A DNA stretch of 64,000 nucleotides from JAICQM01 sp963781555. Lineage in GTDB: Bacteria > Chloroflexota > Limnocylindria > QHBO01. Location of the stretch: the NCBI GenBank assembly GCA_963781555.1, contig CAWAGB010000006.1, forward strand, positions 310,001-374,000, read 5' to 3'. This document shows positions 41,684-49,744 of this stretch, piece after piece; positions within the stretch are counted from its first letter, which is position 1; every line of letters starts with the position of its first letter. The position numbers and the translations under genes are program-made. The notes under the pieces were generated by a model. That model saw nothing but the letters and a program-made list of their open reading frames with translations. It ran no database searches and was not told where the DNA came from.

Positions 41684-44578
41684 ATGCTGGCCGACCGACG
41701 TCCCCTCCTCATGCTCATCGACGGGCCGAGCCTCGTCTATCGCGGCTACTTCGCGCTGCCGCCGCTCACGATGTCCGACGGCACGCTGGTGAACGCGGTG
41801 TTCGGCTTCCTGCAGATCGTGCTGCGCGGCATGGCCGACGTGAAGCCCGACTACGCCATCGTGACCTTCGATGTCGGCAAGCCCAAGTTCCGCTTCGATG
41901 CCTACCCGGAGTACAAGGCAGGCCGGCCGAGCATGCCGGACGACCTGCGGACGCAGTTCCCCATCGTGCGGGAGATCGCCGCGATGATGGGCATGCCGGT
42001 CCGCGAGCTGGAAGGCTACGAGGCGGACGACGTCATCGGTACGCTGGCGGTCCAGGCGAGCGCCGCGGGAGTCGACACGATGATCGTGTCGGGCGACCTC
42101 GACGGGCTGCAACTGGTGGACGGGCACGTCAACCTGCTCACCACGCGAATGGGCGTCGCCGCGACGGTCATCTACACCCCCGCCAAGGTGATGGAGCGAT
42201 ACGGCCTGCGGCCGGACCAGATGCTCGACTACAAGGCGCTCAAGGGCGATACCTCCGACAACATCCCCGGCGTGCCGGGGGTGGGGGAGAAGACGGCCAG
42301 CAGCCTGCTCCAGCAATTCGGGACGCTCGACGCGATCTACGAGAATCTCGACGGGGTGAAGGGCAAGTTGCGGGAGCGGCTGGCGGAGCATCGCGACTCT
42401 GCGTTTCTGTCACGTCAGATCGGCCGCATCCTCACCGACCTGCCGGTGGAGCTCAATCTCGAGGAGGCGCGCACCGGACGCTACGACCGCCGCGCAGTCG
42501 CCCAGCGCTTCCGCGAGCTGGAGTTCCGCTCCCTGATCGACCGGTTGCCGCCCTCGAGCCTGGCGAGCAGCGGTCCGGAGGTGCTCGAGCCGGACAAGGG
42601 CGGCCTGCAGCTGAGCCTCGATCTCCTGGGCGGAGCGGCAGCAGGCGGCGATGCGAGTCCCAACGGGACCGCCGCCGCTCCGCGCGCGACCCCGGACCCG
42701 CTGGCGGATCCCGCCGGCGCGATCGAGCACGTGGACCCGCGCGTGGCGCGAACCGGCGAGGAGCTGGACGAGCTCGCCGCGTGGCTGGAGGCGCGCCCCG
42801 ACGTGGGCCTCGGCTGGGCCGTCGGACCGGGTCGCCCGCTGGTGCGCGCGCTCTACGGTATCGCCATCGCCGCAGCCGATGGAAGCAGCTGGTACGTGCC
42901 GTGCGACCCGGACAGCGTCGCCGTCGAGCGATTGCCCGCGTGGTTCAGCCGCACCGACACGCGGCGCATCGGTCATGACATCAAGCAGCTCATGACGACC
43001 CTGGCCGCGGACCGTGGGCTGCACCTCGCCGGCGAGGTGTTCGACACGCTCGTCGCCAGCTACATGCTCAACCCCTCGCTGCGCGCCCAGGGCATCGACG
43101 ACATGGCGGCAAGCCGGTTCGGCGCCGAGCTGCCGCCACGTGCCCAGGCGCCGGAGACGGGCGCCGAGGAGCGAGCGCTGGCCCGGCGTGCCGCAGGAGA
43201 GGCGCTGGTTGCTCTCCTTGCCAGGCCGGGGCTCGAGCAGGAGCTGCGCGAGGCCTCGCTCCACGATCTCTTCAACGAGGTCGAGATGCCGCTCATTCCC
43301 GTTCTGGCGCGCATGGAGCTCGCCGGGGTGGCGCTCGATCTCGAGGTGCTGGCCGCCATGCGCGAGGAGTTCGCGACGCAGCTCGCCGGGCTGGAGTCGC
43401 GGATCTTCGAGCTGGTGGGCCACGAGTTCAACATCGGCTCGCCCAAGCAGCTGGAGACGATCCTCTTCGACGAGCTGGAGCTGCCGGCGACGAAGCGTAC
43501 CCGCACCGGGCGCAGCACCGACGCGTCGGTCCTGGAGGAGCTGAAGGACCGGCACGAGGTGGTGTCGCTGATCCTGGAGCATCGCCAGGTCTCCAAGCTG
43601 AAGTCCACGTACGTGGATGCGCTTCCGTCGCTGGTCGACGGCGCCGGTCGGCTGCACACCACCTATCAGCAGGCGGTCGCGGCGACCGGGCGCATCTCGA
43701 GCACGGATCCCAACCTCCAGAACATCCCGATTCGCACCGCGCTGGGCCGGCGCATTCGCGGCGCCTTCGTGGCGCCGCCCGGCGGGCTGTTGCTGGGCGC
43801 GGACTACTCCCAGCAGGAGCTCCGGATCCTCGCCCACGTGTCCGGCGACGCCGGGCTGAAGGCCGACTTCGCGGCGCACTCCGACATCCACCTCGCCGCG
43901 GCCGCCCGAGTGCTGGGCCTGGCCCCGGATGAGGTTGGGCCGAAGGAGCGCAGCGTGGCCAAGATGATCAACTACGGCATCGCGTACGGCCTCTCCGACT
44001 TCGGGCTGTCGGACCGCCTCAAGATCCCGCGCGAGGAGGCGCAGCGCTTCATCGCCGACTATTTCGCGGCGTACGAGGGCATCCGGCGCTACACCGTCGA
44101 GATGAAGATCCTGGCGCGCGACCAGGGCTACGTGACCACGCTCCTTGGCCGTCGCCGCTACCTGCCCGAGCTCAGTGCACGCAACGGTGCCCTGCGCGCC
44201 GCCGGGGAGCGCATGGCCATCAACATGCCGATCCAGGGCACCGCCGCCGACGGGATGAAGATCGCCATGATCCGGATCGACGCCGCGCTGCGCGATCGTG
44301 GCCTCCGCTCGCGGATGCTGCTCCAGGTGCACGACGAGCTCGTCTTCGAGACCGATGAGGACGAGCTGCCCGTCCTCGCCGCACTTGTCTCCGAGACAAT
44401 GGAGGGAGCGTTGCCGCTCGACATTCCGCTGCTGGTCGACTTGAAGGTGGGCACCACCTGGGACGGCATGGACCGATACGTCGCGGACGACGGCACCTGG
44501 CGTCGCGTGCCGCGCAGCGCAGTCGAGGTCGCCATCCTGGAGGCCGACGAGGCGCTCGCCGACGCGCTGCCGGCCTAG
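41684..44578 (+). CDS. polA: DNA polymerase I
   Basis: 964 residues. An N-terminal 5'-3' exonuclease domain (LIDGPSLVYRGYFAL, YEADDVIGTLA, KGDTSDNIPGVPGVGEKTA), a middle domain and a complete polymerase domain: motif A GADYSQQELRILAHVSGD, motif B RSVAKMINYGIAYGLSDFG, motif C LLQVHDELVFE. The middle 3'-5' exonuclease domain has lost its acidic residues: exo I reads LGWAVGPGR where D-x-E is expected and exo II reads IGHDIKQLM, so it should not proofread, as in Taq. The C-terminus runs about 35 residues beyond the usual end. It fills gaps after excision repair and removes RNA primers. Confidence 0.97.
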   Translation: MLADRRPLLMLIDGPSLVYRGYFALPPLTMSDGTLVNAVFGFLQIVLRGMADVKPDYAIVTFDVGKPKFRFDAYPEYKAGRPSMPDDLRTQFPIVREIAAMMGMPVRELEGYEADDVIGTLAVQASAAGVDTMIVSGDLDGLQLVDGHVNLLTTRMGVAATVIYTPAKVMERYGLRPDQMLDYKALKGDTSDNIPGVPGVGEKTASSLLQQFGTLDAIYENLDGVKGKLRERLAEHRDSAFLSRQIGRILTDLPVELNLEEARTGRYDRRAVAQRFRELEFRSLIDRLPPSSLASSGPEVLEPDKGGLQLSLDLLGGAAAGGDASPNGTAAAPRATPDPLADPAGAIEHVDPRVARTGEELDELAAWLEARPDVGLGWAVGPGRPLVRALYGIAIAAADGSSWYVPCDPDSVAVERLPAWFSRTDTRRIGHDIKQLMTTLAADRGLHLAGEVFDTLVASYMLNPSLRAQGIDDMAASRFGAELPPRAQAPETGAEERALARRAAGEALVALLARPGLEQELREASLHDLFNEVEMPLIPVLARMELAGVALDLEVLAAMREEFATQLAGLESRIFELVGHEFNIGSPKQLETILFDELELPATKRTRTGRSTDASVLEELKDRHEVVSLILEHRQVSKLKSTYVDALPSLVDGAGRLHTTYQQAVAATGRISSTDPNLQNIPIRTALGRRIRGAFVAPPGGLLLGADYSQQELRILAHVSGDAGLKADFAAHSDIHLAAAARVLGLAPDEVGPKERSVAKMINYGIAYGLSDFGLSDRLKIPREEAQRFIADYFAAYEGIRRYTVEMKILARDQGYVTTLLGRRRYLPELSARNGALRAAGERMAINMPIQGTAADGMKIAMIRIDAALRDRGLRSRMLLQVHDELVFETDEDELPVLAALVSETMEGALPLDIPLLVDLKVGTTWDGMDRYVADDGTWRRVPRSAVEVAILEADEALADALPA

Positions 44579-44590
44579 GAGCGCCACGAC

Positions 44591-45505
44591 ATGCCGGAGC
44601 TGCCCGAGGTCGAGACCGTGGCGCGCGACCTCGCGCCGCTCGTCATCGGCGCGCAGATCGTTGACGCCCAGGTGCTGTGGGACCGCACCGTCCGTCACCC
44701 GCTGCCGCCTGAGCGCTTCGTCGCCGAGATTCGTGGCGCGACCATCCGCTCTGTGGGCCGGCGCGCGAAGACGGTGCTTCTCACCTTCGAGGACGGCCGC
44801 GTGATGACGGTCGCGCTGCGCATGACGGGCGCCCTGCTGGTCACCGATCCCGGCGCACCGCCGGACCTGCATGCGCGCGTCGTGTTCAGCCTCGCCGACG
44901 GGCGGGAGCTTCGCTACCGCGACCCGCGCAAGTTCGGCCGAATCGGGCTGTGGGAGGGTGGCGGCCTGCGACGCGCGGCGGGGCGGCGAATCGTCGGGCG
45001 CCGGGTCGCGGAACGGGCCGAGCCGTACCGGGTGGGGGACGTGTTCGCACGCCACGGACCGGAGCCGCTCACCCGGTCGTTCAGCGCAGAGCGCCTTGCG
45101 GAGCGGCTGCGCGGCCGTCGCGGCCGGATGAAGAGCCTGCTTCTCGACCAGTCGTTCATCGCCGGCGTGGGGAACATCTACGCCGACGAGTCCCTGTTCC
45201 GGGCGCGCATCCATCCGCTGCGCACCGCCGACTCGCTTTCGCGCGATGAGGTGCGGCGCCTGCATCGGGCGGTCCGGTCCGTCCTGCGACGGGCGGTCGT
45301 CAACCGAGGGACGAGCTTCAGCGACTATGTCAGCGCCGACGGCTCCAGAGGCGGCAACGTTGACGAGCTGCGGGTCTACCAGCGTACTGGTGAGCCGTGC
45401 CTGCGATGCGGGCGGCGCATCGAGCGGATCGTCGTGGGGCAGCGCAGCACGCACTTCTGCCCGCACTGCCAGCCCCTCCCGGACGCGGAGGTGGACGCGC
45501 GATGA
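44591..45505 (+). CDS. mutM: Formamidopyrimidine-DNA glycosylase
   Basis: 304 residues. The catalytic N-terminus MPELPEVE supplies Pro2 and Glu3; K60 lies in RRAKTVLL; the helix-two-turn-helix is DQSFIAGVGNIYADE; the C-terminal zinc finger has CLRCGRR and FCPHC. It removes 8-oxoguanine and formamidopyrimidines and nicks the site. 12 bp after polA, and its TGA overlaps the coaE ATG, so polA-mutM-coaE is one operon. Confidence 0.96.
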   Translation: MPELPEVETVARDLAPLVIGAQIVDAQVLWDRTVRHPLPPERFVAEIRGATIRSVGRRAKTVLLTFEDGRVMTVALRMTGALLVTDPGAPPDLHARVVFSLADGRELRYRDPRKFGRIGLWEGGGLRRAAGRRIVGRRVAERAEPYRVGDVFARHGPEPLTRSFSAERLAERLRGRRGRMKSLLLDQSFIAGVGNIYADESLFRARIHPLRTADSLSRDEVRRLHRAVRSVLRRAVVNRGTSFSDYVSADGSRGGNVDELRVYQRTGEPCLRCGRRIERIVVGQRSTHFCPHCQPLPDAEVDAR

Positions 45506-46113
45506 AGGTCATCGGCCTCACCGGCAACATCGGTTGTGGCAAGAGCACCGTGGCGCGCATGCTGCGCGAGCTGGGCGCCGCGACCATCGATGCCGATGCC
45601 GTGGCCCGCGAGATTCGCAACAACGACGCCGAGGCGCGCTCCGCCATCGAGGCACGCTTCGGGACGATCGACGCGCGCACCCTGGGGACGATCGTGTTCG
45701 CCGATCCCTCGGCGCTGCGCGACCTCGAGGCGATCCTGCATCCGAAGGTGCGAGACGCGGTCCGCGCCCGTCTCGCCGAGCTGCAGGAGGGCGCGATGCC
45801 GGTGGCCGTCATCGAGGTCATCAAGCTGCTCGAGTCGCCGCTCCACGACCGATGCGACACGATCTGGGTCGTTCGCTGCGAGGAGTCCGACGCGGTGACG
45901 CGCCTGGCCGCGTCGCGGGGCATGAGCGAGGCGGACGCGCGCGCCCGTCTCGCGAACCAGTCATCGCAGGATGACAAGGTGCGCGCCGCGGACACGGTCA
46001 TCGACGGGTCGGCACCCATCGACGAGACCCGTCGCCAGGTGCGGGAGGCGTTCCTGGCATTCGTGGGTGACCGGGCGGGAGAGCAGGCGAGCCCGCCCGG
46101 CCAACCGGGCTAG
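45502..46113 (+). CDS. coaE: Dephospho-CoA kinase
   Basis: 203 residues. P-loop GNIGCGKST at 8-16, ATIDADAVAREI with the conserved DAD, ILHPKVRD, and the lid region QSSQDDKVRAADTVIDGS near the end. It phosphorylates dephospho-CoA as the last step of coenzyme A synthesis. polA-mutM-coaE is a known gene order in many bacteria. The last codons contain a GCCCGG-CCAA-CCGGGC hairpin and the stop interlocks with that of cpaB in CTAG. Confidence 0.94.
   Translation: MKVIGLTGNIGCGKSTVARMLRELGAATIDADAVAREIRNNDAEARSAIEARFGTIDARTLGTIVFADPSALRDLEAILHPKVRDAVRARLAELQEGAMPVAVIEVIKLLESPLHDRCDTIWVVRCEESDAVTRLAASRGMSEADARARLANQSSQDDKVRAADTVIDGSAPIDETRRQVREAFLAFVGDRAGEQASPPGQPG
46095..46110. terminator. Hairpin at convergent coaE and cpaB ends
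   Basis: GCCCGG-CCAA-CCGGGC, perfect 6-bp stem with a tetraloop, directly before the shared CTAG stop at 46110-46113. Confidence 0.5.
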
Positions 46114-46931
46114 GGGCTTGCCGGCTCGCCGTCGAGGGCGGGGGGTCGGGGGACCGGGAAGCCGAACTCGTCGATGAGGCTGTCGATCGTCGAGCCATCG
46201 GTGCTCGCGGTGCGATCGTCCTGGTCGGCGCGGAGGACCATGGTGAACTGCCCGCCGGCCGCGGTCAGCTCAGCGACCTTCTCCGCGGTCGGCAGGTCGG
46301 CCCGCAGGATGTAGATCGCGCCGTTGCGGGCGAGGATCGTCATCTGCTGCAGGGTCACCTTGGTCGACGGGCCCGGCACGAACTCCGACTGCGTCACGGC
46401 CGCGCCTTCGGCGGTCTGGCCGACCTCCGGGTTGATGGCCATGGTGACGATCAGGTCGATGCGCTGCCCGGGCTGGAGGACGCCGGCCACGGCACGGTCG
46501 TCCGGCACGGTGACCGAGACCGCTCGCAGGTCGGGGCCTGCCGGGTCGTATTCCTGGCCCGCCTCGATGATCGAGAATGCCTGCCCGGTCGTGGTGGAGG
46601 CCAGCAGGTTGCGGGTCACCAGCTGCCCGGTGGTGACGGCCACCCCGCTGACCCGGCCGAGGACCTCATCGATCGTCGTGTAGGCATCGGCGTTGGTGGC
46701 ATCCGCCACCACGCTGCGGGTCGTGACGTCCCCCTCCTCGATCTGCTTTCGGCCGGGGATGTCGCGCACGGCGACCACCACCTGGCGCATCTCGGCGTCC
46801 TTGCTCGTCGTCAGGCCGCTGGCCTGGAGGGCAACGAAGACCACGGCCCCCACGATGAGGGCGATCACGATGCCCGCGGCGATGTAGAGCTTGGATCGCT
46901 TGCTGTTCTTGTCGCTGTATTCGAGTTCCAC
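46110..46931 (-). CDS. cpaB: Flp/Tad pilus assembly protein CpaB (RcpC)
   Basis: 273 residues. One membrane helix near the N-terminus (about 15-36), then an SAF domain (VVVAVRDIPGRKQIEEGDV, GVAVTTGQLVTRNLL) and the RcpC/CpaB domain (RAVSVTVPDDRAVAGVLQPG, RIDLIVTM). In Tad systems it is a periplasmic or wall-side assembly factor. The usual partners TadA ATPase, TadB/C and CpaE are not within the window; only TadE- and TadG-like genes follow upstream on this strand. Confidence 0.88.
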   Translation of the reverse strand: MELEYSDKNSKRSKLYIAAGIVIALIVGAVVFVALQASGLTTSKDAEMRQVVVAVRDIPGRKQIEEGDVTTRSVVADATNADAYTTIDEVLGRVSGVAVTTGQLVTRNLLASTTTGQAFSIIEAGQEYDPAGPDLRAVSVTVPDDRAVAGVLQPGQRIDLIVTMAINPEVGQTAEGAAVTQSEFVPGPSTKVTLQQMTILARNGAIYILRADLPTAEKVAELTAAGGQFTMVLRADQDDRTASTDGSTIDSLIDEFGFPVPRPPALDGEPASP

Positions 46932-46954
46932 GGTGGTGTTGCTCCTGCTCGGAA

Positions 46955-48940
46955 TCAGTTCCAGGGGACGAGCCGCGGACGCTGGGCGCGCCGCAGATTC
47001 ATGTCGTTGGGGTCGGCATAGATGCCGGATACGGCTCGGCCGTAGATGTCGTTGCTGGTGATATCGGTCACCTCGAAGACGGTGAAGCCGATGATGTCCA
47101 CGTACTCACCGCTGCTGGTGGTCGTGGCGACGGTGAACCGGACCGTCTGGAGCTTCGTCACCGGCTGGCCGTCGCCGTTGATGCCGGTGCCGCGCAGCAC
47201 GAACTGGTAGCAGCCGGACGCGAGGCCGAGCGTGTTGATGGTCAGGGTCGCGTCGGCCGGGTCGTTCGGCGCCGACGGGGCAGGGACCACGCTGCCCGGA
47301 GAGATGCTGATGCTGCCCATCCCGAGGGCGGCGGAGTTGAAGCTGCAGTCGGAGAAGGAGGCCGGATCCCAGCTCAGGGCAACCGGGGTCTGGAGGCCGG
47401 AGCCGCCGGCCCACTTCGTCGCGGCCGCGCTGGTCGTCGACACGACGAGCGGCAGGCTGATGGTTCCGTTGAGGGACGCGGTGGTCCCTTCCAGCAGCGA
47501 CTGGGTGAGGCTGAACTCGCGGTTCACCTTCACGTCGCCGGCGTCGTTGTAGTCGCCATCATTGTTGGCGTCGGTCTGGACGCGCACCGAGACGGGCACC
47601 CGTCGGTCCTGGTTGTAGGGGACGCCGGAGTGCCCCTCCAGCCAGACCGTGTAGATGCCGGGCACCATCGTGTTGGTCTGGATGCTGTTCATGCGGACGG
47701 TGGTGCCGCCGGTGGTCGGGATGAAGACATCGGTCGACCAGATCGGCTGGGTCATGTCGCCGGTGGCGGGTGGGGTAACCGACGGCGTGGGCAGGATGTC
47801 GTACTCGGGATGGCCGGCGGCAACGGCGTCGGCGTCGCCATGCAGGTGGAGCGTCACTGTGCTGTTGAAGGCCGAGTTGCGCGAAACCTTGAACGTCGGG
47901 CCGGTGAATGGCGTGACCGTCGTCGAGGGGATGGCAATCTCGGCCGGGGGAGTGAAGCTGAAGTCGGGGATCGACATCACCGTCCCGTCGTAGACGCCCA
48001 GCAGGATGCGGTCGCCGACCGCGTACTGGTCGTCGAACTGGTGGACCACGAACGAGGTGCTGTTGCCGGACAGCACGGCCACCTGGGTATCGCCGTTGGG
48101 CGGCACGCCGACCGCCGGGAAGCCCGGCCCCGGGTAGCCGTCGATGAGGTACGCGCCCTCGATGTCCTTGATGGTGTTGGGATTCGTGCCCGCGGTCACC
48201 TCGTTGTAGTACACGCGGGACGCGACGGTCTCGAAGTTGCGGATGTCGAGGGCGACGAAGCCGCGGAAGTCCGAGGCGTTGCTCGCTTTGCTCTCATTGC
48301 CGTAGATCGAGAAGACCGGCCCCGGACTGCCCTCGCTGGCGGCGCTTCGGCCGCTGTACCCGCGGGGGTCGATGGTGTCCACCGATCCGCTGGCGCTCGT
48401 CGCCACCGAGGCCACGTGGTCCACGAAGCCCGCGCCCGGGCCGGGCGGCTTGGTATAGCGGCGCGCCACGATGGGCACGGCCGGTGAGCCCTGCAGCAGG
48501 CACCGGGACTGCGCGCCGACGCCGAGCTGGCTGACCCCGACGACTCGCGCCAGCACGGTCGGCATCTCGACGTCCAGCGCAACGCGGACGCTGGTGCCGG
48601 AGATGATGATTCCGTTCGTCAGGTGGGCGGGATCGCCTGCGTGACCGTCCTCGTACTCGCGGTGGACGTCGTCGGCGATGGGCACCGACACCCCGCTCGG
48701 CGAGTTCTCCAGGTTGATCATCGCCACCTGGCGGGCTGCCTGTGCCGCGGCGCTGTCCGACTCGCCGGCAATCAGTGCGCGGCAGGCCGCGAGCGCGCCG
48801 GCGTCGGCCGCGTTCTGCAGATGGCGCCGCTCGGCCATCTGGCGGCCGATGTCGATGGTGATCCCCGCGAACGCGAGGAGCAGCGTCATCAGGATCGCCA
48901 GCATGACCACGACCTGGCCCTGCGGCTCGCTGCGGCGCAT
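46955..48940 (-). CDS. TadG-like pilus-associated protein
   Basis: 661 residues. The N-terminus is the TadG/Flp-pilus-assembly type: GQVVVMLAILMTLLLAFAGI, then IDIGRQMAERRHLQNAADAGA and LAACRAL. The long exported remainder is rich in G, T, S and V and contains beta-type repeats (for instance TVTPFTGPTFKVSRNSAFNS), and an aspartate/asparagine run DANNDGDYNDAGD that looks calcium-binding. It is much longer than usual TadG minor pilins, so it may be a surface adhesin carried by the TadE/G machinery. Start ATG 48940 overlaps the stop of the TadE gene by TGATG. Confidence 0.8.
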   Translation of the reverse strand: MRRSEPQGQVVVMLAILMTLLLAFAGITIDIGRQMAERRHLQNAADAGALAACRALIAGESDSAAAQAARQVAMINLENSPSGVSVPIADDVHREYEDGHAGDPAHLTNGIIISGTSVRVALDVEMPTVLARVVGVSQLGVGAQSRCLLQGSPAVPIVARRYTKPPGPGAGFVDHVASVATSASGSVDTIDPRGYSGRSAASEGSPGPVFSIYGNESKASNASDFRGFVALDIRNFETVASRVYYNEVTAGTNPNTIKDIEGAYLIDGYPGPGFPAVGVPPNGDTQVAVLSGNSTSFVVHQFDDQYAVGDRILLGVYDGTVMSIPDFSFTPPAEIAIPSTTVTPFTGPTFKVSRNSAFNSTVTLHLHGDADAVAAGHPEYDILPTPSVTPPATGDMTQPIWSTDVFIPTTGGTTVRMNSIQTNTMVPGIYTVWLEGHSGVPYNQDRRVPVSVRVQTDANNDGDYNDAGDVKVNREFSLTQSLLEGTTASLNGTISLPLVVSTTSAAATKWAGGSGLQTPVALSWDPASFSDCSFNSAALGMGSISISPGSVVPAPSAPNDPADATLTINTLGLASGCYQFVLRGTGINGDGQPVTKLQTVRFTVATTTSSGEYVDIIGFTVFEVTDITSNDIYGRAVSGIYADPNDMNLRRAQRPRLVPWN

Positions 48941-49578
48941 CAGTTGAGCACCATGGTCACGGCGGCGGATTGGTCGAACAGGCCGGACCCGCTGCCAAGG
49001 ATGTTGCCCATGAACGGGACGATGATCGCGGAGCGGTAGCGCACGATCACCCGGACCAGGCAGTCCTCGCGCGTGTCACCGGTGCAGGTCGCGTCGGGAT
49101 CCGTGCCGTCCGGACACGGTGCGTCCGGCGTGGTGACGCCCGAGCAATAGGCGACCGTGAGGCTGCCGTTGACCTGCGTCTCGCCGCTCGGCGTCGGGCA
49201 CGAGCCATCCGCGTTGAGGGTGGCCGAGAAGTTCGGCGAATTTGTCGAGAGGAACCCCATCGATCCGCGGGTGGCGGCGAGGATCGTGCCGCAGCGATGG
49301 GCGTCGTTCCACAGGCGCGACTGCGAGTGGTCGTACACGTAGACCGTGCCGGCCCGGGCTCCCTCCCGCGCGGCATTGGTGAGCGTGACGTTGGCCCCGA
49401 AGAGGAGCCCGAACTGGATGATGCCGACGACGATCAGCATCACGGGCAGCAGGACCATCGCGAACTCCACCATCGCCTGGCCACGCTCCCGGCGCAGCGG
49501 GGCGCGCACCTGCCCCCGGCCTTCCCATGGTGGTGCCGGGCGGCGCGCGAGGGTGATCGGTCGCATTCGGGGTCGCAT
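48940..49578 (-). CDS. TadE-like pilus protein
   Basis: 212 residues from ATG 49578. The basic N-terminus ends in RRERGQAMVEFAMVLLPVML, the diagnostic TadE motif (GQAxVEFAL-type), followed by one membrane helix and FGANVTLTNAAREGAR. The extracellular part has paired cysteines (HRCGTI, DGSCPT, AYCSGV, APCPDG, ATCTGD, EDCLVR). It is a minor pseudopilin. It overlaps the TadG-like gene by TGATG. Confidence 0.85.
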   Translation of the reverse strand: MRPRMRPITLARRPAPPWEGRGQVRAPLRRERGQAMVEFAMVLLPVMLIVVGIIQFGLLFGANVTLTNAAREGARAGTVYVYDHSQSRLWNDAHRCGTILAATRGSMGFLSTNSPNFSATLNADGSCPTPSGETQVNGSLTVAYCSGVTTPDAPCPDGTDPDATCTGDTREDCLVRVIVRYRSAIIVPFMGNILGSGSGLFDQSAAVTMVLN

Positions 49579-49698
49579 CGGTAAGCCGAGCGTAGGTTTG
49601 GACGGTCCTGTCCGATATAGGCCGCTTGGGGCAAGCCGACATCGGTACCGATGGAGCCTCCGGGCGCCCGCTCGGCGGCGATGGAGGCGGTGGTTGGG

Positions 49699-49704
49699 TA
49701 GAAT
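49699..49704 (+). promoter_or_regulatory. -10 element of uvrB
   Basis: TAGAAT, about 40 bp before ATG 49745, so uvrB unlike many genes here has a short leader. A palindromic ACATCGGTACCGATGG element stands 50 bp upstream (49636-49651). I see no SOS-type box. Confidence 0.45.
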
Positions 49705-49744
49705 CGCAGCGCCCCATTCGACCCCCGAGGACACGCGTCACCCC

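Noticed and set aside
42410..45466. 1018-residue minus-strand open frame opposite polA and mutM
   Set aside because: Composition is that of an antisense shadow of GC-rich genes (many R, A, G, H, V) and no domain is visible; polA and mutM are certain on the other strand.
49636..49651. The palindromic ACATCGGTACCGATGG as an SOS/LexA box of uvrB
   Set aside because: It does not match known LexA boxes and is built of the heptamer that is abundant everywhere in the window.
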